A model generated the notes under the pieces. That model saw only the letters and a program-made list of their open reading frames with translations, was not told where the DNA came from and searched no databases. Made by a program: the position numbers and the translations under genes. From an uncultured Acidobacteriota bacterium (GTDB taxonomy: Bacteria > Acidobacteriota > Terriglobia > Terriglobales > Acidobacteriaceae): 64,000 nucleotides of DNA. Where the stretch lies: NCBI GenBank assembly GCA_903832055.1, contig CAILAC010000010.1, forward strand, positions 1 to 64,000, in the 5' to 3' direction. The first letter of the stretch is position 1. Each line of letters begins with the position of its first letter. Shown here piece after piece: positions 34,166-42,679 of this stretch.

Positions 34166-35488
34166 ATGAAGCTTTCCCGCCTCGTTTCCAGCCTCTTTCT
34201 ATTCGTCCTTTGTGCGTCGTTCTCAACAGCACAGGAGTCAAAACCCACCGCAGCTCTGCTCGCCGGCAAGCTGATCGACGTGCGCACAGGCGCAGTCCGA
34301 ACCCACGCCTACATCTTGCTGACCGGCGACAAAATCCTCAGCATCGGAGACTCCGCCCCTGCGGGTGTTCCTGTGACGGATCTTTCCTCCTACACCGTTC
34401 TTCCCGGCCTGATCGACGCTCACGGCCACGTACTTTCTGACCCGACGAGCCAGTCGGCGGCCAATGGACTCAAGACCTCCAATCCTCAGGCGACACTTTG
34501 GGGGGCTTACAACCTGCGGCTCTGGCTGGATCACGGCTTCACCGCGGTGCGCGATGCCTGCGAAGGGCCGAGCGATTATCCGCAATTTGCACTCCGCTAC
34601 TCCGTGAATCGAGGCCTGATCCAGGGGCCAAGGATTTCGGCGGCGGGCAGCTGCATTTCTCTAACGGGTGGACACGGCGATGGGTTTCCCTTTTCGCCAG
34701 ACTTTCCATCAGCAGACAAAACAAACATCGCCGACACCGTCGATGAGATCGCCCGCGTCGTTCGCCGCGACATCAAGTATGGCGCTGACTGGATCAAGCT
34801 GATGGCTACCGGCGGCGTCATGGACCCTATCTCCGATTACCACGTGCAAGAGCTCAGCGAAGAGCAGATGGCCAAGGCTGTCGAGGTCGCCCACCGCGCC
34901 GGCAAGAAAGTCATGGCTCATGCCGAGGGAGCCGTCGGCATCAAGGCCGCAGTGCGCGCCGGGGTTGATTCCATCGAGCACGGCACCATGCTCGACGAAG
35001 AGGGCGCAAAGCTGATGGAGGAGCGCGGCACCTGGCTCGTACCAACCCTCTACTGCTTCCAGCACGACATGGAAACGGGGCTCAGCAAGGGCCGAGATGC
35101 CGATTCCTACGCCAAAGGGGTAGAGATCATCGCCGCGCAGGGTCCGGCGTTCAAGCTGGCGTTGGCCCATCATCTGAAGATTGCCTACGGCGTCGATGAT
35201 GACGACGTGGACGAATCTGTCTCGCGAGAGTTTGGCGCGCTCGTCGCCGGCGGCATGAGCAACCTCGGCGCAATTCAGGCCGCGACGATCAATGCCGCGA
35301 CCATGCTCGGCAAAGACAAGCAGTTTGGCTCTGTCGAACCCGGCCGATTCGCCGATATCATCGCTGTGAACGGCGATCCCCTTTCCGACATCACCGTGAT
35401 GTACCAGGTTCCGTTCGTCATGAAGGGCGGGCAGATCATCAAGGACCCCGCGCATCCAGATCGCAATCCAGTGGCTCACATTCATTGA
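34166..35488 (+). CDS. exported amidohydrolase family protein
   Basis: A 440-residue metal-dependent hydrolase of the imidazolonepropionase/prolidase-like amidohydrolase group, exported by a signal peptide (1-23). Metal ligands are visible as HGH in LIDAHGHVL, the histidine in KVMAHAEG and the histidine in DSIEHGTM. The lysine-bearing segment GADWIKLMATGGVMD matches the bridging-lysine position. The acidic cluster YGVDDDDVDES occupies the place of the last metal aspartate. Related acidobacterial enzymes are annotated as Xaa-Pro dipeptidases, but the substrate is unproven. Confidence 0.88.
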   Translation: MKLSRLVSSLFLFVLCASFSTAQESKPTAALLAGKLIDVRTGAVRTHAYILLTGDKILSIGDSAPAGVPVTDLSSYTVLPGLIDAHGHVLSDPTSQSAANGLKTSNPQATLWGAYNLRLWLDHGFTAVRDACEGPSDYPQFALRYSVNRGLIQGPRISAAGSCISLTGGHGDGFPFSPDFPSADKTNIADTVDEIARVVRRDIKYGADWIKLMATGGVMDPISDYHVQELSEEQMAKAVEVAHRAGKKVMAHAEGAVGIKAAVRAGVDSIEHGTMLDEEGAKLMEERGTWLVPTLYCFQHDMETGLSKGRDADSYAKGVEIIAAQGPAFKLALAHHLKIAYGVDDDDVDESVSREFGALVAGGMSNLGAIQAATINAATMLGKDKQFGSVEPGRFADIIAVNGDPLSDITVMYQVPFVMKGGQIIKDPAHPDRNPVAHIH

Positions 35489-35663
35489 AATCCTAAGTCA
35501 GATAAATCGACGTGGAAAGCACCGGATGTCTGCAGTTTGTGACGGGTTTTGTGCCCCGATTACGCGGTTACTAAAATAACCGTTTCTTTTGTGGACTGCA
35601 CATCTTGCGCTGCATGTGGTAAACGTTGATTTTCAACTGATTAAGTCGTGAAGCGGTGAACCA

Positions 35664-36251
35664 ATGGTGGATGCAGACGGCGAAGTGACGCGATTGCTCG
35701 AGCGCTGGCGCGGAGGGGACCCAGATGTTTTGGAAAGCCTCATTCCGCTGGTCTACGGACACCTGCATCGCATCGCCCGCGGATACATGCGCCGTGAGCG
35801 CGAAGACCATACCCTGCAGCCAACCGCTCTCGTCAACGAAGTCTACATGCGACTGCTGAATCAGCGAAAAATTACCTGGCATGATCGCGGTCACTTCTTC
35901 ACATTCGCTGCGCGGATGATGCGCAATATCCTCAAGGACCACGCGCGCGCACACCTTGCAGATCGGCGCGGTGGCCCCAACGCGATTCGGCTGCCGCTGT
36001 CAGACGAAGTCGCCTGGATAGGCTCTTCCTCTGAAGAGATTCTCGATTTGAATCGAGCTCTTGACCGCCTGGAGCAACTTGACCAGCGCAAGGCCCATCT
36101 TGTCGAACTTCGATTCTTCCTCGCACTTACGATGGAGGAATCGGCAGAAGTGCTCTCGATTTCACTCGCAACGGCTGAGCGCGACCTCAAGTTTTCTCGC
36201 AGTTGGCTCTTCAACGAGTTGAATGCCGAAGCGAAAGTGAAGGCCATTTAA
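35664..36251 (+). CDS. ECF-type RNA polymerase sigma factor
   Basis: A 195-residue sigma-70 family factor with regions 2 and 4 only. Region 2 contains the GYMRRER...HTLQPTALVNEVYMRLL pattern typical of the ECF group (TIGR02999) common in Acidobacteria and Planctomycetes; region 4 is ALTMEESAEVLSISLATAERDLKFSRSWL. It overlaps by one base the start of the kinase reading frame that follows, the usual arrangement in which a large Ser/Thr kinase replaces an anti-sigma factor as partner. Confidence 0.92.
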   Translation: MVDADGEVTRLLERWRGGDPDVLESLIPLVYGHLHRIARGYMRREREDHTLQPTALVNEVYMRLLNQRKITWHDRGHFFTFAARMMRNILKDHARAHLADRRGGPNAIRLPLSDEVAWIGSSSEEILDLNRALDRLEQLDQRKAHLVELRFFLALTMEESAEVLSISLATAERDLKFSRSWLFNELNAEAKVKAI

Positions 36252-36463
36252 TGGCACTGAACCCTGACGCCGAGTCCGATCCAGGGTTAGAGCCGTCAGA
36301 CTTGGCTCAACGCTGGCGGTTGACCGAAGAACTCTTTCATCGAGCGATGGAATGTGCTCCCGACGAGCGCACGCAGAAAATTGCCGAATGGACCAATGAG
36401 GACCCGGCAATGCGAGCCGCGCTGCTTGAACTTCTGGCGCCGACCTGTGCGTGGAAGAGCTGA
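36251..36463 (+). pseudogene. N-terminal fragment of the kinase gene, separated by a frameshift
   Basis: A 70-residue frame (MALNPDAESD...) starting on the last base of the sigma-factor stop. It contains QRWRLTEELFHRAMEC and ALLELLA, which is the typical N-terminal helical segment of acidobacterial Ser/Thr kinases (consensus like W-x-x-x-EELFHAAL...LL). It stops at 36461-36463, while the kinase continues in a frame that opens only after a TGA at 36427-36429. One missing base (or two extra) between 36430 and 36460 would join the two. No slippery heptamer is evident, so an indel or sequence error is likelier than programmed frameshifting. Confidence 0.65.
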
Positions 36464-39093
36464 TATCCGCTGCTCCTGAAGTTGAGCAAGGAAACTTTCT
36501 TGAGCGTGAAGACACCGGAGACGCAGCGGAGAAGCCTGAATCAGGCGAACGACCAGACCCCTGGCTGGGCCGCATTCTCGGCCCGTTTCGATTGGATCGA
36601 TTGCTGGGTCGCGGCGGCATGGGTGTTGTCTACCTGGGCCAGCGCATTTCTGGGGGATTTGCCCAATCTGTTGCAATCAAACTGGTCGGCTGGCATCTGC
36701 AATCGTCGCCCGCTGTAGCGCAGTTTCTGCTGGAGCGCGAAACTCTCGCCAAGCTCGAGCACCCCAACATCGCCCGACTGATTGACGGCGGTCTCACAGA
36801 CGAGGGCTTTCCTTATGTCGTGATGGAGTACATCGAGGGGCGGCGCCTGGACGCGGCCTGCGACGATCCCGCGACCAGCGTGGAACAACTGATTCAATGG
36901 ATGCTGCAACTGTGCGCAGCCGTGACGTATGTTCACCGAAACCTGATTCTGCACCGCGACCTGAAGCCAGGCAACGTGATGGTGACTGACGGTGAATCAA
37001 GCCAGGCCAGGCAATCGGCTGGTGTCGTCAAGCTGCTGGACTTCGGAACCCTCAAGCGCATCGATTCAGGCGCAGAGGCAGACTCCGCGATGACCCGTGC
37101 CGGCATGAGACCGGTAACCATTCGCTATGCCAGCCCGGAACACATACAGGGGAGCCAGGCCTCGACCGCTTCTGATGTATTTTCTTTGGGAATGATCCTG
37201 TACAGGCTTGTCGCTGGGCGCCTGCCGGAAGAGTTGGATGGGCTTCAGCTGGGCCGCTACGTTGAACGATTGAAGGGAGGTGGCTTCAAACCTCCATCGC
37301 AAGTGGCTGCGGCAGCAGGTTCACCCCGCCGAATGGAGCCCCAGGTAGCCCGCGACCTGGATGCCATTGTTGCCAAGGCACTCCGCGCTGAGCCAGAGTC
37401 GCGCTACCCCACGGCCAGCGCCCTTGCCGCGGATCTCGTAAACCTGCTTGCACATCGCCCCGTCACTGCGCGAAGTGGGAGTCTGGCCTACTCCGCGGCG
37501 AAGTTCTATCGGCGCAACCGCTGGGCAATGCGGGCCATTGCTGCGGTCCTTCTGGTCTCGACCATCGGTTTGATCGCAATGGCATGGCAGAGCCACATCG
37601 CCCACATTGAGCAGCTTCGCGCCGAAAAAGGCGTCGAAGATGAACGCCAGCTCACTCACATGCTGCTCTTTGACTACTTTGAACAGCTGGCGCTAATTCC
37701 CGGCTCGATCGATGCGCAACGCAGGGCAGTCAGTCAGGCCCTTGACTACCTAGACAAGCTGGCTCTCATCGCCCCTGGATCTTCTCTTGAAATCGATACC
37801 GCGCGCGGATACACCGACATGGGTAACCTGCTCGGAAATCCCTATCAGCAAAATCTGGGAAATGTGCCAGCCGCCCTTCAAACGCTGAACAAGGGGCTCG
37901 CCGTCGCACGGGTTAGCGTTCAAAGCGACCCGCATAACCTTGACGCGCTGAACGCCCTTAACGAGGCAGATCTAGCACTCGGTGGCCTTTACCTGGGCAA
38001 CGGCGACGCCCTTCGCGCCGAAAAGGCTTTGCTTGAGGGCAAGGAGATTAGCCAGAGAATTGCGAGCGACCCACAGGTCAAGGGCAAGTATCTTGAATTG
38101 ACCGCGACAGTTCTGGAAAATCTGGGCGACGTATATGACCCCGGCCGCGGATTTGCCACCGCCGACATGAACAAGGCAATGGAGAGCTACCTGCTCTCTG
38201 ACCAATACGATGAGCAGTGCCAGAAGATCGAGCCCGCCAATGCACTCTGCCGTTTTGGACTGCCTGTCGGCCAGTACAAATTTGGCATGCTCGTCGAAGA
38301 TACAGATCCAGCACTCGCCGCGTCCCACTATCAGCAGGGCATGGTAAGTGCCGACAGCTTCCCCACGGATGAACAAAAGACCACCCGCGTCATCCGGCTG
38401 CACAACTACCTCGGCAGCCGCATGTCACTGATGGAAATCAAAACAGGACACATAGCCGACGGCATCGCTCGCGCAAAGCAAGTGCGTGAAGCCTTCATGA
38501 AAATCATCGCAAAAGATGATCTGAACAACCGCGCACGTTTTGACTTAGTAGCCTATGACACAGATCTGGCCGTTGCACTGGACCAGTACGGCCAGGAACA
38601 GGAAGCCGAAGCAGCCGCCCTCGAAGATCAGGAGCTCTTGACCACGCTCCTCAGCCGAAGCCCCAATAACCTGCGTTGGCAGATGATTCAGGCTCAGAAC
38701 CTGATGACCTACGGGCGGATTGAAATCAAACTGGGCCATCAACAGGCAGCAGCCGCAGCCCGGCGCAAAGGATTGGAGGAGGCAGTTCGGCTCGCGCAAA
38801 GCCCCGACGCTTCGCCAGAAGTCCTCAGCGACGCAGCAGACGATCTGCTGGAAATGCACCTTCACCCAGCCGATGCAGCCCTCGCCCTCTCCTTCATACA
38901 AAGAGCGGCAAGTACCTTTGCCAGGCCGCAACCCTCCATGCTCATCACGCTGGCAAAGGCTCAATTAGCTGTGGGCAAGGCTAACGACGCAAACCGCACT
39001 GCGCAACTTGCTCTTGCAGCCTTGAGCGGCCCAGTCAAGAGCCGTATCGTCGCTGAAGAAATAGCCGAAGCACGCAAGCTGGTCGATCACTAG
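36451..39093 (+). CDS. Ser/Thr protein kinase with TPR-like C-terminal half
   Basis: About 880 residues in this frame; the true N-terminus is probably the preceding fragment. The kinase domain (about 45-320) has the glycine loop LLGRGGMGVVYLG, the ATP lysine in VAIKLVG, the catalytic HRDLKPGN and DFG in LLDFGTL. A membrane helix lies at about 355-375 (AIAAVLLVSTIGLIAMAW). The C-terminal ~480 residues are alpha-helical repeats of TPR type, probably on the far side of the membrane. It follows an ECF sigma factor, so it may control it. The GTG at 36451 has no ribosome site, which supports the frameshift reading. Confidence 0.85.
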   Translation: MEELISAAPEVEQGNFLEREDTGDAAEKPESGERPDPWLGRILGPFRLDRLLGRGGMGVVYLGQRISGGFAQSVAIKLVGWHLQSSPAVAQFLLERETLAKLEHPNIARLIDGGLTDEGFPYVVMEYIEGRRLDAACDDPATSVEQLIQWMLQLCAAVTYVHRNLILHRDLKPGNVMVTDGESSQARQSAGVVKLLDFGTLKRIDSGAEADSAMTRAGMRPVTIRYASPEHIQGSQASTASDVFSLGMILYRLVAGRLPEELDGLQLGRYVERLKGGGFKPPSQVAAAAGSPRRMEPQVARDLDAIVAKALRAEPESRYPTASALAADLVNLLAHRPVTARSGSLAYSAAKFYRRNRWAMRAIAAVLLVSTIGLIAMAWQSHIAHIEQLRAEKGVEDERQLTHMLLFDYFEQLALIPGSIDAQRRAVSQALDYLDKLALIAPGSSLEIDTARGYTDMGNLLGNPYQQNLGNVPAALQTLNKGLAVARVSVQSDPHNLDALNALNEADLALGGLYLGNGDALRAEKALLEGKEISQRIASDPQVKGKYLELTATVLENLGDVYDPGRGFATADMNKAMESYLLSDQYDEQCQKIEPANALCRFGLPVGQYKFGMLVEDTDPALAASHYQQGMVSADSFPTDEQKTTRVIRLHNYLGSRMSLMEIKTGHIADGIARAKQVREAFMKIIAKDDLNNRARFDLVAYDTDLAVALDQYGQEQEAEAAALEDQELLTTLLSRSPNNLRWQMIQAQNLMTYGRIEIKLGHQQAAAAARRKGLEEAVRLAQSPDASPEVLSDAADDLLEMHLHPADAALALSFIQRAASTFARPQPSMLITLAKAQLAVGKANDANRTAQLALAALSGPVKSRIVAEEIAEARKLVDH

Positions 39094-39118
39094 GGCGGTC
39101 ACTCGCGAGAGGAAAGCA

Positions 39119-40612
39119 TCAGTGTTTCAACCGCGCAGCCGCTTCTGCCTCTAATCGCTGTACTTCGGGGATTCCACGCAGCAGTTGTTTCACTTGCGGG
39201 TCTTTGCCAGAGAGCTGCGACAGCATCGCCGCCTCCGCGGTCAGGTCCTGGCCGGCTTGCTGCACAGCCTCAGGCGTCATTGGAGTAAGGCTCAACTCCA
39301 ACCGCGCCAGCTTTTCATACGCCTGGGCCAGTTCCAACTGCAACTGGGAATCGTGATCCACTTCGGCAGAGAGTTTGCGGACCGTTTCATGGGCGCTGGT
39401 CAGAAGCGCAGCCTGAGCTGCTTCTGAACCTTGCAGGCCACGGATTGATTCGTAGAGATCTCCGGCCAGCAGGTCGGTCAGGCGCACGAGGTCATGCAGG
39501 CGAGTCTGAGCTAGTTCTCGCTTGCGCGCAGCCTCTCTTGCCTGAAAAACAACCCCAAAAGCGCTCAGAAACAGCACCAGAGCGAAAACGCCCGCAAGCG
39601 CCGCCACCATCCGGTTCCTCAATACCCATTTCAGGCTTTGATTGATCCAGCCAGTAGGACGGGTAAAGATCGGATACCCGGAGAAGTGACGGTTAAATTC
39701 ATCCCTCATCTCCTGGACGCCCTGAAATCGCTCTCCCGGCCGTTCTCGCAAAGCCTTCGCAAGGATTGCCGCCACGTCACCGCGCATCGCATGCAGAAGC
39801 GCTTCCGATGTCATTGAACGGCGGTCAGCAATCTCCTGCAGAGCCGCACGGTCAAGTTGCATGAGCCGTTGCATCAGCGGCTTTATCGAGTCAGCACGCG
39901 CTATGCTCGGTGCATCATCGCCCACAGGCTCCATTGACGGGGCTTCAGGCGAAACCCCCGCCAATATTCTTTGCGCGATCAGGCCCAGCGAATAGACATC
40001 GCTGGCCACCGTGAGGCGCTCTCCCAGGCGTTGCTCCGGACTCGCATAAAGAGTGGTATAGCTGCTTGAATCGATACCCGAGGCTCCAAGTTCAGAGAGG
40101 ATTGTCGCAACTCCAAAATCGAGTAGTCTCGGCTTCTCATCAGCCGTCACAAGAATATTTTCAGGCTTGAGATCAGCGTGCACCACCAGGTGCTGGTGGG
40201 CATACTCTACTGCGTTGAATATCTCATCAAGGATCGCCATGCGGCGCCCCAGGCTGAGCCGATGCTGATCGCAAAATATGTCCAGCGGAGAGCCGTCGAC
40301 ATATTCCATTACGATATAGCGCAGTCCGCTCGCAGTTACGCCCAGATCGAGCACACGCACGATGCCCGGATGATCAAGCACAGCCAGCACCTGCGCCTCA
40401 CGCTCGATTGCAGACTCAGCAGCGTCGTCGAGAAGCTGCGGATGCAGAACTTTGATTGCAACAAATTGCGAAAACTGCTCCATGCGCTCGCCCAGATAGA
40501 CCGCCCCCATGCCTCCCACTCCCAGGCAACGGAGCAGTCGAAAGGGACCGATCGAATCGGGTACTGCATGGCCAGATGGATTTCCCGAACTGGAAGGCGA
40601 GGGTGGGAGCAT
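39119..40612 (-). CDS. Ser/Thr protein kinase, HAD variant, with membrane helix
   Basis: A 497-residue kinase. The glycine loop is CLGVGGMGAVYLG, the ATP lysine is in FVAIKVL, and the catalytic loop reads HADLKPEN in place of HRDLKPEN, so it lacks the usual arginine before the aspartate; DFG is intact. This predicts weaker dependence on activation-loop phosphorylation. A single helix follows at about 335-355 and the remainder (about 370-497) is helical, coiled-coil-like. It converges on the first kinase gene and lies downstream of the Mtr-like cluster on the same strand. Confidence 0.88.
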   Translation of the reverse strand: MLPPSPSSSGNPSGHAVPDSIGPFRLLRCLGVGGMGAVYLGERMEQFSQFVAIKVLHPQLLDDAAESAIEREAQVLAVLDHPGIVRVLDLGVTASGLRYIVMEYVDGSPLDIFCDQHRLSLGRRMAILDEIFNAVEYAHQHLVVHADLKPENILVTADEKPRLLDFGVATILSELGASGIDSSSYTTLYASPEQRLGERLTVASDVYSLGLIAQRILAGVSPEAPSMEPVGDDAPSIARADSIKPLMQRLMQLDRAALQEIADRRSMTSEALLHAMRGDVAAILAKALRERPGERFQGVQEMRDEFNRHFSGYPIFTRPTGWINQSLKWVLRNRMVAALAGVFALVLFLSAFGVVFQAREAARKRELAQTRLHDLVRLTDLLAGDLYESIRGLQGSEAAQAALLTSAHETVRKLSAEVDHDSQLQLELAQAYEKLARLELSLTPMTPEAVQQAGQDLTAEAAMLSQLSGKDPQVKQLLRGIPEVQRLEAEAAARLKH

Positions 40613-40620
40613 TCAATTCA

Positions 40621-40652
40621 CCGGTACACTCTGTGTCCCCAGAGTATACCGG
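40621..40652. repeat. inverted repeat between the NapC-like and kinase genes
   Basis: CCGGTA-C-ACTCTG and CAGAGT-A-TACCGG are complementary over 12 of 13 positions around a six-base loop. It lies 76 bases after the last stop of the Mtr-like cluster and nine bases before the start of the kinase gene. It lacks a T-run, so it could be a rho-assisted terminator, an mRNA end or an operator. Confidence 0.55.
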
Positions 40653-40727
40653 CGATGACTGTTCAATCTACCGCACATCCGTCGCTTCAAACCGTCCACC
40701 TAACGTGAGCCAGCCCTGCAAAATCAA

Positions 40728-42158
40728 CTATTGAATGCCCAAGTCTGCCATCAGTTTTGGATTCGCTTCATCCACTGCGAGCAGGTTATGACATTTGGCG
40801 CAATCGTTGGAGATGCTGGCGCCAGCCTTGGTGTTGTGGCTGCCATCGTGGCAACGGAAGCATCCGGGATAGTCATTATGGCCAATGTTATTCGGATGAG
40901 TGCCCCAGGACACCTTCATAAAAGGAAAGATATTGCGGCTGTAGATGGTGACGAGTGTCTTGGCCGCCTGGTCAATCTGCGCCTTCTGCGCGCTGTAGAT
41001 CGCTGGATATTTCGCCTGATAAAAGCTGTTCAAGCCAGCGGTGATCTTTGTCTCTGCATCTTCTTCGGATGCATACTCAGCCTTGAGCAGAGCTAACCCC
41101 TGCTTGTGCATGAACGGCAGACCAGCGCTGGGAGTTCCAGAAGCCATGTCCTTGTTCAATGCAGCTTCCGGCGTCACAAATGAGTGGGCTGCACGGTTGT
41201 GGCAATCGATGCAGTCCATCTCCCGCTTGGTGCCGGTGACCGGTCCCTTTGCATCCGCCGAAACAAACTCGGTCACCGAACCGTCATCATTGGTCTTGCT
41301 CACCGAAGTGATGGTCTGGCGGGTTGAGTCCGTAGCAATGTACTCGATGTGCCCCATGTGTGCGCCATGAATGCCGCTAAGCTTGCCAAACTGATCTTTC
41401 CCCCCTACGTGCACCATCACTACGGTGTGCGTGAGAGAGTTTTTCTCGTCATCGGCGTAACTACTCTTGACGACTAGTTTGTCCCCGAAGGAATTCTCTG
41501 GATTGTGGCATTTGACACAGGTCGTCCTCGCTGGAGGAACCTTGTCGCCGGCCATGATCGGCGTTGGGTAGTGGTTAACTAATACCATTGCCAATTGCTT
41601 CGTGCCATTCACTTTTGCGTTCACATAGCCTGGAATTCCAGGAGCGATATGACACTCAGTGCACGCCAGCCCTGCATGAGAGGAAACATGATAGGCGCTC
41701 CACTCGGGCGCCATGACGTGGCAAGCCTGGCCGCAAAAGTTGGGAGTATCCATATAAGCCACCCCGCGATAGCTTGCCGTGCCAAAGATAATGAAGTTAA
41801 TAAATGTGGCAACGACCACGAAGTCAATTCCGCGTCGGAAAACAGGATCGGCAAAATCAATGTTCGGAATGACAGTTGGGATATGCCCCTCAACCATCAA
41901 TCGATGCCTCCGTTGCCAGACTCCGATCGGAATCATGATCAATCCGAGGACAAACAATGCCGGCAGGCAAAGATCAAAAATGATGCCGAGATAAGGATTC
42001 GTTGAGCCGCCATGACCGAAAAACTCGACGACCCAGAAGCCTACCAGAGTCATCGCAGAAGCGCTGGTAATTGCGCCGCCGATAATGCTGATCGGATTGT
42101 TACCGTAATAGAGCGCTGGCCTTAGCCATGTTCTGTTTAGCCTGTCGAACATACTCAT
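40728..42158 (-). CDS. NapC/NrfH-type membrane multiheme cytochrome with extended C-terminus
   Basis: A 476-residue quinol-dehydrogenase-type cytochrome. Three hydrophobic helices near 22-48, 58-80 and 112-130 precede the heme domain. There are six heme motifs: one CxxxCH (FCGQACHVM) and five CxxCH (ACTECH, TCVKCH, DCIDCH, GCFRCH, DCAKCH). NapC/NrfH/CymA proteins carry electrons from the quinol pool to periplasmic partners; the extra N-terminal helices and long C-terminal half make this one unusual. AGAGG precedes the ATG at 42158. As the last gene of the minus-strand cluster it would be the inner-membrane entry point for the decaheme-barrel conduit. Confidence 0.85.
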   Translation of the reverse strand: MSMFDRLNRTWLRPALYYGNNPISIIGGAITSASAMTLVGFWVVEFFGHGGSTNPYLGIIFDLCLPALFVLGLIMIPIGVWQRRHRLMVEGHIPTVIPNIDFADPVFRRGIDFVVVATFINFIIFGTASYRGVAYMDTPNFCGQACHVMAPEWSAYHVSSHAGLACTECHIAPGIPGYVNAKVNGTKQLAMVLVNHYPTPIMAGDKVPPARTTCVKCHNPENSFGDKLVVKSSYADDEKNSLTHTVVMVHVGGKDQFGKLSGIHGAHMGHIEYIATDSTRQTITSVSKTNDDGSVTEFVSADAKGPVTGTKREMDCIDCHNRAAHSFVTPEAALNKDMASGTPSAGLPFMHKQGLALLKAEYASEEDAETKITAGLNSFYQAKYPAIYSAQKAQIDQAAKTLVTIYSRNIFPFMKVSWGTHPNNIGHNDYPGCFRCHDGSHNTKAGASISNDCAKCHNLLAVDEANPKLMADLGIQ

Positions 42159-42298
42159 GTCTGCCTCTTTCCCACTTCATTCAATACGCAAGTTCACTGG
42201 AATTAACGCTGCCAGAGTGGGCGGACGGAGTGCGTTTTTTATTTCAAAACCGTCTTTGAATTTCAGTCCGCACCACCTGGGTGGCAATAAATCATCAT

Positions 42299-42628
42299 CT
42301 ACTTCTTTTGCAGCGTCCGGATATACGCGACGACATCTTTAATTTCCTCATCAGAAAGCTTGTTTGCGAAACCAGCCATCTTATCTTTGCCAGTCTTGGT
42401 CAGGGCAATCAAATCGGCATCAGACTTCTTTACAGTATCGTCATCTGTCAACGACTTCAGACCCATTGACTTACCCACCGGAGTTTGGCCCAGTCCATCA
42501 GCACCGTGGCACATCTGGCATTTCACTTCGAAGACTGTAGCGCCGTTTCCTTGCGCAAATCCAACACCAGTTGCTGAGATTGCAACGAATGACACGACTA
42601 ACGTGCGAGTTACTTGCCTTAACATCAT
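42299..42628 (-). CDS. small class I cytochrome c
   Basis: A 109-residue periplasmic monoheme cytochrome: signal peptide 1-25, heme site CQMCH at about residue 37, a likely axial methionine in KMAGFA, and the closing helix EIKDVVAYIRTL. AAGGAGAT precedes the ATG. It sits between the barrel and NapC-like genes, so it probably shuttles electrons between the membrane cytochrome and the decaheme. Confidence 0.92.
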   Translation of the reverse strand: MMLRQVTRTLVVSFVAISATGVGFAQGNGATVFEVKCQMCHGADGLGQTPVGKSMGLKSLTDDDTVKKSDADLIALTKTGKDKMAGFANKLSDEEIKDVVAYIRTLQKK

Positions 42629-42679
42629 TCGATCTCCTTTCTATTGCTAAAAACCTTTTCATACCTCGCGATTCGAAGG

